NCBI GenBank assembly: GCA_028386065.3
Contig: JAKUCV010005661.1
Span: 37,805 to 101,804 of the forward strand
DNA: 64,000 nucleotides
Source of the DNA: Turnera subulata
Lineage: Eukaryota; Streptophyta; Magnoliopsida; Malpighiales; Passifloraceae
Reading direction: 5' to 3'
Below are positions 26,047 through 37,136 of this stretch, one piece after another; position 1 is the first letter of the stretch, and every line of letters begins with the position of its first letter. The notes below the pieces were generated by a model. That model ran no database searches. It had not been told where the DNA came from and saw only the letters and a program-made list of their open reading frames with translations. The translations under genes were made by a program, and so were the position numbers.

Positions 26047-26212
26047 TGTGAAGGCCCTCTCCCCGAGGGACCCACCATATTCAGGTATTGTTACATCACT
26101 CCCTCCGCCCGATTAAATCCTTTACCATGCTGCAGCACTAGGGATTCGAACTCGGGACGTGATGCTTTTTATCCCCCTCAAGGAGAGCATCTTCACCAAC
26201 TCATCTGCAGAT
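26047..26212 (-). mobile_element. tRNA-derived SINE, copy a
   Basis: Read on the minus strand: GATGAGTTGGTGAAGATGCTC, then CCCGAGTTCGAATCCC, which is a good pol III B box (GTTCGAATCCC), about 45 bases after an A-box-like TTGGTGAAG. The end is GGGCCTTCACA. Nearly identical to copies b and c. Confidence 0.75.
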
Positions 26213-26415
26213 GGAGAATAATGAATAACACACAATAGATGGAGAATAATGAACTATTTGCTTGTTTGGCTTGGCATGTTAGTACTGATTGTTGTATGTT
26301 GCTTACTTGTCTTGTTGCTCTTCTTTCCTTTCGGACTTGATCTGCACACCTTCATAATTAGATATATATTGCTCACTGAGTAGGCGACTCACATAATCGC
26401 CAACGTTGTTTTTTT

Positions 26416-26590
26416 TGTGAAGGCCCTCTCCCCGAGGGACCCACCATATTCAGGTATTGTTACATCACATCCCTCAGCCCACACCTCTTGGGTTTAATCC
26501 TTTACCATGCTGCAGCACTAGGGATTCGAACTCGGGACGTGATGCTTTTTATCCCCCTCAAGGAGAGCACCTTCACCAACTCATCTACAG
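26416..26590 (-). mobile_element. tRNA-derived SINE, copy b
   Basis: Same family as copy a, about 90% identical by eye, with a slightly longer 3' half (contains CCCACACCTCTTGGG on the plus strand). It abuts copy c in opposite orientation. Confidence 0.75.
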
Positions 26591-26748
26591 ATGAGTTGGT
26601 GAAGGTGCTCTCCTTGAGGGGGATAAAAAGCATCACGTCCCGAGTTCGAATCCCTAGTGCTGCAGCATGGTAAAGGATTTAATCGGGCGGAGGGAGTGAT
26701 GTAACAATACCTGGATTTGGTGGGTCCCTCGGGGGGAGGGCCTTCACA
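26591..26748 (+). mobile_element. tRNA-derived SINE, copy c (inverted partner of b)
   Basis: Plus-strand copy with the B box GTTCGAATCCC at about 26645. Copies b and c meet at CTACAG/ATGAG and form an imperfect inverted repeat of about 330 bp that could fold as one long hairpin. Confidence 0.75.
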
Positions 26749-27512
26749 GTATGCTTACTCGATAAATCTTTCAGCAATATAAATTCTCCCCCTCCCCTTT
26801 TATTAAGCAGAATATATATTTTTTTTCTCTCTTTTTTCTTTTCTCTTGTTTTTCCCTTTTTTTTGTGTTTTTCTCTTTTCTTTTTTTTTTTGACGGGCTG
26901 GGCCGTGAACAGTACTGGCCCAGTCCATTTTTTTTTTGCAGAGTGGGCCGAACAGTCCCAGCCCAAGCTCATAACTGTTCCCGACCCAGGACAAAAGTCA
27001 AGCCCAGGCGAACCAGGCCCGCGACCCGTCGGGTCTGCCCGACCCATCCGGGTCGTCTTCTCCACCTTGCGGGTCGCTCGCTGTGACGAGTTGCAGGTGG
27101 CGGCGGTGATGACGAACGGCGAGGCGCGAGGGAGGAAGGAGGGGCGGCGACCCAGCTGGTGTTCGCAGTGACGCTTGTCGGTGGTTGCAGGTGCGGCAGC
27201 AGGGAGAACGAGGGAGGAGGACTCGACGGATTAAGTCGGGTCGTCGACTTGGCCGTCGGGTCTTCTGCTCCTGGCGGCGCGTCGGCGGCGAAAACCGACG
27301 GGAGAAAATGGTGTCGAAGTCGCGACGGCACGGGGAGGCTGTTGGTGGCGGCGGTGAGGCGAGCAATGGCCCGGAACCATTCCTGATGAACAGTAACCGA
27401 GGGGTGCACAACTGTTCATCTTCTTCAAAGTCGGGTTTTGTTTTGGTTTTGTTTTTCTTTCTTTTCTGCTTTTCTTCTTCATGCTCTAGGTAGGACGATC
27501 GTGCCGATAACG

Positions 27513-27709
27513 TATTATAAATAATTGAATGATGTTATAAATAATTGTATGATATGTTCTGTAAATGAACAAGAGGGATGAGAAGAAGAGAAGGAGAAGG
27601 AGAGAAAGAGAGCAGCAAATTTTTCACTTTTTCATTGATTCTGTGTGTTATATACACTGAGCTGGTAGGTGATACAGTAATGACATCCACAAAAACGTGT
27701 TTTATAACA
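27513..27709 (-). repeat. Copia-1 5' LTR
   Basis: 197 bp partner of 20811-20998. The sequence after it on the minus strand (CGTTATCGGCACGATCG, from 27512 downward) is where a primer-binding site should be; I cannot assign it to a tRNA. Confidence 0.92.
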
Positions 27710-27714
27710 GTTAT

Positions 27715-30229
27715 TTCATAATTGGTTATTTTTTTGTTGAAAAAAGTTTAAGCTGAGGAGAGATTTTGGTAGTACAGGATTAGAACAGACTACCACGCTC
27801 AATAAATATTTATGCTAATGGAAATACTGATTGAACTACAACTAACTAAACCAATGGCAATTTTTGGGAACTTGAAAGATAATTTATGAATTATTGCAAG
27901 GCTATATCACTATTGTCAAAAGGCCTACAATCAAATAATTGATGATCGAAATTATAAATCAACTCGATTGGTCGCACAATATACTTGATCATCATACCTA
28001 CACATTTTATATACATATATACCATTTGACAGGATTTTGTAATTAAGATCATGGAAACCAAATATGCTTTTCTTTATTTTAGAACATGAATGGTTGGCAG
28101 ACAGGGAAGTTCCATTTGTAATAAGAGTTTACTACTAAAAGGATTGAAAAATTCAACACAATGTCGGGGACCTAATAATGGGAAATAATTTATTTTTGGC
28201 AATATAGATATGATTGTTTAAAGGAAAGGAAAAAAGAAAGGGCCGGGGCAGGAAATTTTATGAGACTTTTTAGTCGACGACTATGATGATTCTTCTTTTT
28301 CTTTGAAGTTTTCTATAATTTTGACAAATAGCAGTCAATTTTAAGGAAAAAAAATTAAATTGCTATAAACCGTTGCTCTTTATATTACACAAAAAATGGG
28401 GTGGGCTCGGTGGTGGTGGTGACATGCAAAGTATTTGTATTGGCGGCGGTGGCTTGGTTGGTGGTGGGGCGGTGGGGGAAAACGGTGGCGTTAAATCTGC
28501 AAACTTGAACACATATTTAATGGAGTAGTGGGTTTTAGGCCCGGTGGTGGACACCATAATTCATTGTTAGTACTAATATTATAAAGGAGAAGAAAAACTT
28601 CTAACTTAGATTATAGTGGAGTTGTTCTAGCTTAATTAAAGTATCTTAAGTTTAAACTTTGAAAATACATTTTGACTTGAGGATACATTATATGTCTTAA
28701 TTTAAATTGGTGGTTAAGTCCCTTTAAAATAAAATGGTCCAAACTATTAATGTGGAAAGAAGAACAAAAGAGATATTTAAGAGAACGTGGTTGTATTGTA
28801 CGGTGCAATTGCATGAATCAAAATGAGATGTCACCATGTACAAAGAGAATTATTTGTGAGGAATAACAACTTTGTAAACTAAAGAAATCTATACTTCAAT
28901 TAAGTCATGACTTTTTTTCGAGTAAATTACTATTTTGCTGGCAATTTGGTAACCTTGTAAAATTTCTTTATCCGAAATATTACAAAAATAGAAGAAGGAT
29001 CTATCATAATACTTTTTAGCCATTAATTCTCAAGAAGATTGAAGACTACTCATGGTACTTTGGGCCTACCACCCAAGCTAAGCGTCGGTAATGGCTGAGA
29101 AGAAGGAAGACATAAACTTTACAAACCCACAAGTCATAATCCACTGATTTCTAGTCTAATTAAATCCATCATGCAATATATATTATATATAAGCACTTAG
29201 ATATTGTGTGACACTTGAAAACTAGCTAAGAGAAAAGAGCATAGAAAAAGAGCTCAATGATTCGATGTAAATCCTAGATTCTTCAAGGAAATTAAGAGTA
29301 TCCAACGACTGAAATAAAGTGTGGAAAGTGTAATAATCAAAAGGCAACCTATAGCGAAGACAAAACACCCACCCAACTTGATGGAAAAATTAATTAAACC
29401 ATTCTGTTAAGTGGAAGAAAGTTTCAATTTTATACAAAATAATCCGTAAAAAGTACAACCACATAATTATTGATTCCAGGAAGATAGAAAAGTAGAGACA
29501 GTTCTACTTTCTGTTAGTTTTGCATAAAAGGATGCTTTAATTAAAAACTCTACTAATTGCTTATTGTGGTCTGTAAAGTAGAAATGCTTTTTTTATTTTT
29601 CTATTGTCAGAAAAAGCTATGCCTGTCGAGAAAACTAAAAAAGGTTGGGGAAGAAATGGAAGAGATAAAAAGTGAAAGTTTTTGTTTTTTTTTTTTGACA
29701 TAAAAAGTTAGTATATATCTTAGTACAAAAAGTACTCTCCATGCGTCAATATGATAATCATATGCCTGGCTAACTTTGCAGTTTTTTCTTTTTACATTTT
29801 AGTACTTGAGAAACGAAAATGTACATTATTATGGGTTTTGGTGGGTTGGGCCTAAAACAGAGCTTCAAATGCTTTTGTAAATTTTTTCATAAAAAGAAAT
29901 GCTTTTTTAAATTTGTTTGTCATAAATAAAACCAGAAGTTCCTCAATTTAGGAGCAAATGCATTAGGCCTTAACCTTGAAATTGAAGAAATACTTTACTA
30001 ATGAATTTTCATAAACACTCAAAGCGAGTCCAAATAACTTTATTATGCTTAAGGAGGTTTGGGGTTGAGTCTTTGTATATACAAAATCTCCTTTGAGAGA
30101 CTCCACCATAAACAGGAATACTGTCAAAATATACACAAATGGATTGAGCTCCTAATTCTTTATAATGAAGTTATATATGGTTTACAAAGAAGAAGAGAAT
30201 GCACCCAACTCAACAAAATGAGACATTCT
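27715..30229. other. Intergenic DNA downstream of WRKY
   Basis: No gene recognised. A GT-rich stretch at 28400-28490 gives no convincing protein. A possible old tRNA-like SINE trace (GGAGTTGTTCTAGCTTAA, 28619) matches the box region of the SINE at 52272. Confidence 0.5.
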
Positions 30230-31578
30230 TCAAATTTGAATGATCAAGTTGGGTGATTGAAATGAGACTTGGGAGTGACTATGCTCCCCTTCATAGCTCA
30301 CAACCAGCATTGTAGGATCCTCCAAGCATCTCTCCACATGCTTTCTTGCAGGACATCCCTTCATGCTGCTGCATTTGTAATAGCTCCTTTTGGAACAAAA
30401 GAGATGACAGAATAGTGTAATAGCTAGAAATGTTAGAATTTGAGTGATCATAATATTGTAATGTGTTATCAGATTGTGTGGACTAAATAAATAAAGTCAT
30501 GTTTAGTTTTCTTAAATATTCTGTTTAGTGTGTACCACTATTGGCTTCCAAGTAACAGAAAGTGGATGTCAAGGATATATACCTAGGATGTGGAGATCCT
30601 TTTATTGGTTTCTGTCCATATTTTCTCCATGTGTAATGATCAGAAGGTATATCAGCATTGTTTCTCCATGAGTAATCATCACAAGTTAAATCAACTACTT
30701 TATTGCTGAAAGATGGAATCCGGAATATTTTCTTGATTTTCTGTTTCCTGTGAAAGGTAAATGAATATTCACAGCACAAAAGAAATGTCAAACTACCTTT
30801 GTCAGATGCAAACAAGATCTGGAGAGCGTAAACAAATAATGAAAAAGATGAATACAGCTATCAAAGTCATTAATCTATTTGAAAAAACACAATTTAACAC
30901 AGATTGGAATCATTACCTTTTATTTGAACAATGGCAACCATCTTTGCAGGCCAGGCATTTTGTATTGTCCTCATCACCCTTTATTCCAAAGATCTTGCGC
31001 TTGGAAACATTAGAGGAATCATCTCTAAAATCAAGAATTTCCAGTGATGAAGAAGTCTGCTTCCTGATGCCACTTCCCTGCAAACTATGCACAGATGTTC
31101 TTGACTGCAACATAGAAGTGCTCAAGTCAATGGCCAAGTTCTTTGTGACTATATCATCTTTATTGGATGCAGACTTCCGTTCTTGGCCATACAAGTGGAA
31201 ACTGTTGCTGGGATTCAAGGAGATGGTTGATTGGTTACTCTGAGGAGGGAGTAGCTCTTTGACTGTAGGCGGCCGGGTCAAGTTAAACCCTGAAATATTT
31301 GACAGAGGATTGGAAGGAGTATCCATAAATTCAGTGGAGTTTATCTCTTGAGAATCTGGCAAAGGACCTCTCCTGATTCTTTTGCTATTTGACTGCAAGG
31401 ATCCATCAAGAAGGGCAAGTAGACTTCTGAGTTCTGCTTCTGCACCTTGAGCTATCAGGGTCAGTTCTTGAATGCTTCTCTTCTGATTCTTATCAGATAT
31501 GCAACTAAAGAACCGATGAGCTTCTCTGAAACTACTTCTTGCAACTTTATCTACTTTGAAATCCCATCTTGTGGCCAT
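30230..31578 (-). CDS. WRKY transcription factor, group IId, three exons
   Basis: Exons 31578-30917, 30747-30583, 30386-30230; GT-AG introns, phases join, 984 nt, 327 aa. The N-terminus begins [20 protein letters not shown]; the plant zinc-cluster region typical of group IId is at about 198-232 ([21 protein letters not shown]). The WRKY motif WRKYGQK is at 261-267 and the zinc finger is C281-X5-C287-X23-H311-X-H313, the group II pattern; the intron before SYYKC is at the classic R-type position. The protein should be nuclear and bind W-box (TTGAC) DNA. Odd points: a 13-residue tandem duplication just before the WRKY motif (240-252 against 253-265), and the group IId calmodulin-binding motif ending in HARFRR is reduced to a short KRIRRGP remnant near 70. 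Confidence 0.92.
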
Positions 31579-31640
31579 TGAAACACAGGCGCCTGAAGCT
31601 TAACCAGACTAAGAGTAACACCCTTGTGTATAGCCAAACC

Positions 31641-31793
31641 TTACTTGATTAAGCCTACATAAGCTCATCATATCCTGCCACAGAGATGATTACTTGATTA
31701 AGCCTACATAAGCTCATCATATCCTGCCACAGAGATGATGATTACTTGATTAAACCTACATAAGCTCATCATATCCTGCTACGGAGATGATGA
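31641..31793. repeat. Three-unit tandem repeat upstream of WRKY
   Basis: Three head-to-tail units of 49-52 bp (TTACTTGATTAAGCCTACAT ... CAGAGATGATGA), at 31641-31689, 31690-31741 and 31742-31793. The third unit has two or three changes. It begins 63 bases upstream of the WRKY ATG, so it may lie in its leader or core promoter. Confidence 0.9.
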
Positions 31794-32349
31794 TTGATTC
31801 ATTCAGATGCGATGTATCTTGTAATGTATCCTTGTTGGAAGAAGACATTGATTTAATCCTGCAAACTAAAGTCAACCATAGCTTTCGATGTCATAAAACT
31901 CTTAAAAAAAAAAAATTAGACAACTAATGAATGATCTTGTAATATGTTTAGGATAAAAAAATTGTGAGAATAGAAAATAATGGTGGAGTAGAAACAAAGA
32001 TGACTGCTATTTCTTGTCCATTTGCCGACTTTAATTACGTGTATTGTACAGATTTATGTATATTTTAGGGGAATCATTCAACACTAGAAGTTCAAAGTCA
32101 ACACAAAATTGTCCACCAAAATTACAGGATATGTAATATATGCAGACAGTAACTCACAGCTGCTGGAAGATAAACTAATAAAAGAACAGTCAATGCAGTG
32201 CAATCCATTAACTTATTAGATATTTAATATTCAATATCTTATTGTATTTGCTGGTTGTGGGGTATGCCACAAGTGTACAAGAGGATACATATAATGATTT
32301 AAAAATTTTGGTAAAGAGTTTTAGCAGTAAGTGGCACCATTCCATTTAG

Positions 32350-32434
32350 CCCATAGTTGATGTTACATCCAGCTTTAGAAGAATCATCTCCAGAAGCCAG
32401 AATTTCCAATGAGGAAGTCTGCTTCCTAATGCCA
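32350..32434 (-). pseudogene. WRKY exon-1 fragment
   Basis: On the minus strand this piece encodes [12 protein letters not shown] and GDDSSK, matching [13 protein letters not shown] and RDDSSN of the intact WRKY protein (about residues 172-194). A continuation matching CTGCAAACTATGCACAGATG of the gene is found at about 33098-33120, on the far side of the truncated Copia. No WRKY domain is present. Confidence 0.75.
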
Positions 32435-33095
32435 AGAGCAGGAACATCAGTCTTGACATTAGTTAGTCCCTTCATCCAAGTGAAGGGTCTTGAGAGGATC
32501 GCCAAGAAGAAATTCATAGCTCATAAGAATGCCCTGCAACTCAGCAAAAGGGAAAGGTTCAGGCCGAGTAGGGAGGGTTGTAGCAAAGGTGTTGAGGGGT
32601 GTGGTTGCAGGCCTCTGATAACAATGATGTTGAAATCCACAGTGGAGACACCTTGTCCTCTGGCTGCCAATTCATCAGCCAGTCTTTTGGCTCGGTTAAG
32701 ATAATTCAGGACTGGTTCATCGACTTGTTGGGCGATACTTTGCAAGGCCCTGCGTAAGGCAATTCTTTTACTTTGCAAGGCCATGCGTAAGGCCCTTCTT
32801 ATTGTTTGATTTGCATGCATGTCGTCAGTAGACATAAGAAAATTAAGAAAAACTATTCTAAACTGTTAGGCTAGCGGCTCTGCTACCACACAGAAGTATA
32901 ACGCAGAGAGAATTTAGAATTACGGAATGGCTCACGATGTGTGTTGCCCTTGTATTTACTCTATACTTGTTACTGGTACAGAGATGCACATGAGCTAGGA
33001 ATGTATTATTACAAGATTACGCATACAATATGTATCAGGTTAAGTGATAAGAAGTTGTTAACAACACCTATCCTATAGCTAACTTATCGTGTGCT
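32435..33095 (-). mobile_element. Truncated Copia: LTR, primer site and partial gag
   Basis: Minus strand: an LTR-like segment (about 33090-32893) is followed by TGGTAGCAGAGCCGC (32892 downward), a primer-binding-type sequence, then a frame starting MSTDDMHANQ and containing VLNYLNRAKRLADELAARGQ and IIVIRGLQPH, the UBN2/Copia gag pattern, and after a shift SFAELQGILMS. The element stops within gag. It separates two WRKY fragments at CTAATGCCA/CTAATACCA, so it appears to have inserted in the duplicated WRKY exon. Confidence 0.75.
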
Positions 33096-33605
33096 AATAC
33101 CACTTGCATGCAAACTATGGATAGATGGTGGAGTAGAAACAAAGATGACTGTTATTCTGTTGTCCATTAGCCGGCTTTACGTCTCTGCTATATGTACATC
33201 ATTGGTGTGCAGAATCAATTTCTTTTTCTTTTAAGACTCGTTTTGGTTTAAACTAATTACAGTCAATTGCAAAGTTTGCAGTCAATTGCAACCTCTCGTT
33301 TTGGTTTAAACTAATTTTGTTCACTAGACTATAGGTGTAGGGTCTCGGACTCAGTCAACACAAAACAGTCCAATAAATGACAGTATATTTACGATATGTA
33401 AACACTAATTCACTAGTTGGTAGGAGGAAAATATATAAGAGAACAGACGATGCAATGTAATCCAGTAACTACTGAGATATTTAATATTCAAACATCTCAC
33501 TGTCTGTGAAGTCTGTGGGGGGTATGCCTCAGTACACAAGAAGATACATCTTCAAATACTTAGGTGAAGAATTTTGGCGATGTATATGTGGCAATGTTCC
33601 ATTTA

Positions 33606-34172
33606 GAACCCATGAATCTAAAGGAGTAGCAGTCTCTGTCGCCTATTCACCCTTTCGACCTCTGTCGTTCAAGAATCTGAGGACCATTGGCGATTATATA
33701 TTAACCATTTTGGCCCACATTTTGGAAGCATGCGTGTTCCCAAAGAATGGTCACAGTAGCTTTGCTTCTACACCTTCTACAAAGTGCATCTCTTTTATTT
33801 TAGACCAAAAAACGTTATGATCTAAATTTCTGTCTCCAAAGTGCTAAGCACGCAGAGCTTCATTTCACTTCCTAACTGTTGCTCATTAGCAACCGGAAAG
33901 TCACCTTCAATGTGATACTGTGATCACAGGTACTGTCTATATGTCTTTACGCTACAGAAGAGAACTAAAATATGAAAAGAAAACCGTAGAAAGCTACAGC
34001 ATAGGGAAGAGAATAATAAAAATATCTATTCATGACTATCTAAACGTAGCTTGTACTACCAACATCTAATCTCCAAAGCCACAAGTCAACCTCCAACTAT
34101 ATTATCTATGATGTTATGCAGTAGTAGATCCAGCATGAATTCATGTCAGGTTCTTAATGGACTTATCAATTC
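33606..34172. other. Intergenic DNA between the WRKY duplication and the DUF863 gene
   Basis: No gene recognised; the right end should hold the 3' UTR of the DUF863 gene. Confidence 0.5.
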
Positions 34173-37110
34173 CTAACCAAACTTCCATGACAAATTTCTT
34201 CGACCAGTGCAGCTGAGTCTCGACCTCCTATTTCTCACCATGGCAGAACAGTTGTCTCCATTAGTTAGCATCTTGGCTCTCATTTTACGGTACTCTCTTG
34301 ACCTTAAAACTCCCTCCATGATGTTTATATCTTCTCGAATTTCAAGTCTAGAAAGAGATGAAAGACTAGGCAGTATCTCCTTCTGGAAATCTTTCATTCT
34401 CCGTCCCCTTCTAAGTTTCGAACTAAAATCCTTCATCTCTGCATCGATCACTTCATATGGCCTCGATGACACACAGTTATCATCCTCATTGGTTTGAGTT
34501 AGATTCATGGTCATTAACTCAAAAGAATCAAAAGAATATTGAGGCTGTTCCCTCTCCTCATTTTGCACCTCCTTGGATAATGTGGCTGAAATCTCCATAG
34601 ACGACATATTTATAAGAGATTCCGCTGCACCTTGCATCAAAACATCCACCTCGGCCGATTCTTCTTCCTTGTCACATTTGCCCCTCAAGTCATTGCCATC
34701 CGATGTTCCTTGGTCATCTTCATATGTTAAAACCCGAGAAACCAAGGGGGCTTTTGAATGCTTATCATGCAAACCATTGGATATTGTGTCTGATTGCATT
34801 GTTCTTATACTACTTGAATCATTATCAGAGATGCACGATTTCCATGAAGCAGGAGAATTGTTTCCATTTTGGTCTTGAAATGTGTTTTGACTTTGATCAG
34901 AACCTGAGACAACAGTATCTTCTACTTCACTCTTCTCACAGCTCGCTTCTCTAGTAGCCAAACACACAAGGTCTGAACTAGAATTGTGAAAACTATCTGC
35001 ACGCTTCCCGTCCAGCTGAACATCATCTTTGGGCTCCTCATTGCCTACTTGTGGCCTGGGGAGCTCCTGACCAACTATATCACTAGTCCTCTCATCATAC
35101 TTTGACTTTCTGAACCAAATGTCTGTGCTGATCTGGTTTTCGCTGTTGAGATCCAGGACAACAAAATCTGCGCTCTTTTCATGTGGAAGGACGTCAGATA
35201 TACCATTTGAACAGCTATCCACTTTCTTTGTCCACGATGTGATTGCACAAGTCCCATCCTGACAGCAGTCAACAGCTGCACCTGAACCACCAGCTGAACT
35301 CGCAGATGAAGTGGGATCATTTAAGGGAGAAGAAAAGTCATCATCTTGAACTTTGTTAAGATCTAAATCACCCTGATGCGAAGTGCAATGCTGAAGATTT
35401 GCGGAAGGTTCAAAACAGCAAATACCATCCCGGCATTTTCTAGTTCCTGCATCAAGGACCCAGTAACATGAGGTATATCATGGCACGTGTGTGCTCAATA
35501 TATGCAGAATGTCAATCACTTAAAGTTTCCATTAAGTAACTTAACAGAATACACACTCAAACATAAATTTGACACCAAGATTATATATACCTTCAGTGGA
35601 AGAGGTATTTTCTTGAAAATGTTTGCTTTGATGTTTCAAAGGGGCACTTTCTGCAATCCCATGACATGGACTTTTCTCCACATTATTTGAGATGAATAGA
35701 TTAGACAAGGAAGAAACATGTGATTTGTGTTTATCTTTGGCATAAGTTTCTGGAGCGGCATAACTAACAGGCTGCAGGAATCTAGGGTATCCTTCTGATG
35801 CCTTATGAACGGGTTCTTCCAAATCAATCAAATTCCGTGACGAATGAGTTTCCTCATGAAACCAAGTCCCCATTGCGCCTTCTATTCTTCTACTGTCCTC
35901 TCCTGTGCTTACAGAAAGTTTCAACTTGTCAGTCTCTGAACAGTTAATGCCAGAGGGAGAAAGCCTAGAGTCCAAGGGTTCATTAAAGTCATCCCAGCAG
36001 ATCCCATCTTCTGGAAGATCTTCCTGAACATTGCTAATGAAGTCATCGGCAGAAAGTTTAAGATCAAATGACCTCTGCTGAAGCCTACAACATGCCTCTT
36101 CCCGCGACTCCAATAAATCATGGGTCACAAAAGATGTGTGCATCTGAAAGAAAATGAATAAAATTGTGGATCAAAACTATGAAAAGTGCATCTAATTATC
36201 ACTCTCTATGCTATCTCAACAAGTCATCAACTGCCATATATATGAGACATATTGAATGTGTTGGTTCTCTGACCAGATTGCTGCATTATTCTAAGGACAA
36301 AATTGCTTAAAAGGATCGTTCAGAAAATACATTTGTAGGTCTTTATACGTGGGCTGCATTGCCAACATGTCACAAATGACCTTCATTGAATGGTATGGCC
36401 CAGAAGACATGACCACAAACAAGAGAATGATAACAGCACGCTAAAGAAAAGAAAGAAGAAAAGAGAAAGAAAAGATAGAAACATTATAGAAACAAAAAGA
36501 ACAGCACGATGCATTTATATTAGGAGCAATAAAAATTGTCAAAGTTGGGAGTTTCGCTTACTTTGGTAACCGAGGAAAATCCAGCTCCATCAATTAATGG
36601 TTCACATCTTGTAGGATTAGTAAGAGGGAGCACAGAGGATTGTTTATTTGCATCCCACGACTGGTATCCACCGTACTCATGACGATTTATATCCTCCATC
36701 AGCGATGCCTGTATTCCGTATAAGCGATGGAGTTCGCAGACCTGAGAAACATTGAGACAACATAGATAAGCATGTTACGACCAATCATGTTTTTTGCAAT
36801 ACAGAACTTTCATGTCAGAATATTTGATGCTTACGACCCAAATTTCTGAGTAATCCACAACTCCAAGCAGCCAATAATGCGTCAGCTAACTAAAAGATTC
36901 TTACAACAAATTATAGGGGAGAGCAAAAGTGATACAAAAAACATATGGTAATATGGTGTCAGAAGATACCTGCTTCCTAAATGTAACCTCTTGTTTAAGC
37001 ATTGTCTCCTTTATAACTTCTTGAAGTGAATCGGTACCACTTTGAGCTGAATTCAGATCAAAGACGCCTGGCATAAACATCTTCTCTTTGTCAAAATTGG
37101 ATAAGTACAT
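34173..37110 (-). CDS. DUF863 family protein, four coding exons
   Basis: Coding exons 37110-36970, 36741-36562, 36143-35591, 35446-34173; GT-AG junctions, phases 0, 0, 1; 2148 nt, 715 aa. Plant-specific DUF863 (Arabidopsis At1g13940, At1g26620 and At1g69360 type), function unknown. Diagnostic parts: the N-terminal block KETMLKQEVTFRKQ followed by VCELHRLYGIQASLME (about 36-63), DLDLNKV and DLNSENQ patches, FELMTMNLTQ near 600 and the C-terminal RGRRMKDFQKEILPSLSSLS with EDINIMEGVLRSREYRKM (about 640-686), then a basic tail. The middle is Ser/Asp/Glu-rich and probably disordered. Upstream lies a non-coding exon (about 38650-38333), joined across a 1.2-kb leader intron (donor at 38331; acceptor near 37163). 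The ATG at 37110 is the first in this frame and overlaps the stop of a short upstream ORF. Confidence 0.92.
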
Positions 37111-37136
37111 CACATCTTGAATCCTTGCAGATACAT
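37110..37136 (-). promoter_or_regulatory. Upstream ORF overlapping the DUF863 start codon
   Basis: Eight-codon frame (MYLQGFKM) from 37136, ending TGA whose A is the first base of the main ATG (TGATG). It lies in the second leader exon if the acceptor near 37163 or 37149 is used. The stop-start overlap would allow termination-reinitiation control of the main ORF. Confidence 0.5.

Larger units (their letters stand above)
25900..26749. mobile_element. Composite insertion with SINE copies, 15-bp target duplication
   Basis: TATGCTTACTCGATA occurs at 25885-25899 and again at 26750-26764, bracketing 850 bp. The left part holds four copies of a GGCGGCTTAGCCGGCC-type hairpin word (25903-26010); the rest contains three copies of one SINE, the last two head to head. 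The 15-bp duplication fits target-primed insertion, but no poly(A) tail remains, so the history is unclear. It is nested in Copia-1. Confidence 0.65.
20811..27709 (-). mobile_element. Copia-1: decayed Copia-type LTR retrotransposon
   Basis: 6.9 kb between direct LTRs, flanked by the 5-bp duplication GTTAT (20806-20810, 27710-27714). Orientation is minus: read that way, the purine tract CCAAGGGGGAG (21009-20999) directly precedes the LTR start TGTTATAAAACACG. The minus strand also shows broken pol: a GAG-pre-integrase block WHDRLGHPGSIMMHK (about 23480-23400), an integrase end with RYHK and HLRTIGCTVF (about 22990-22850) and IPAANAPVQINVPEE (about 22560-22500), then INEYDEISIT near 22250. All frames contain stops. 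A conserved-looking tail with GTTTTTAATGAGGCA lies near 21060. Inside are the antisense ORF at 24006-24707, micro-hairpin series, a composite SINE insertion and a GC-rich leader (about 26860-27500). Confidence 0.9.
31970..33605. repeat. Local duplication of the WRKY upstream region
   Basis: About 370 bp at 31975-32345 (starting GGTGGAGTAGAAACAAAGAT) recur, diverged, at about 33122-33605 in the same orientation; matching blocks include AGATATTTAATATTCAA and the ATGCC..AGT.TACAAGA.GATACAT region. Between the two copies lie WRKY exon fragments and a truncated Copia, so the arrangement is a partial tandem duplication of the WRKY locus with later insertion and deletion. Confidence 0.7.

Noticed and set aside
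26591..26748. tRNA gene, because of a good pol III B box
   Set aside because: No cloverleaf or anticodon arm; three copies of a longer SINE unit explain it.
26679..27493. Overlapping frames in the GC-rich leader of Copia-1
   Set aside because: No domain; frames on both strands overlap, as expected from GC content.
32521..32835. Possible novel gene of 104 codons
   Set aside because: Contains the Copia gag (UBN2-type) pattern and follows an LTR and primer-like site.
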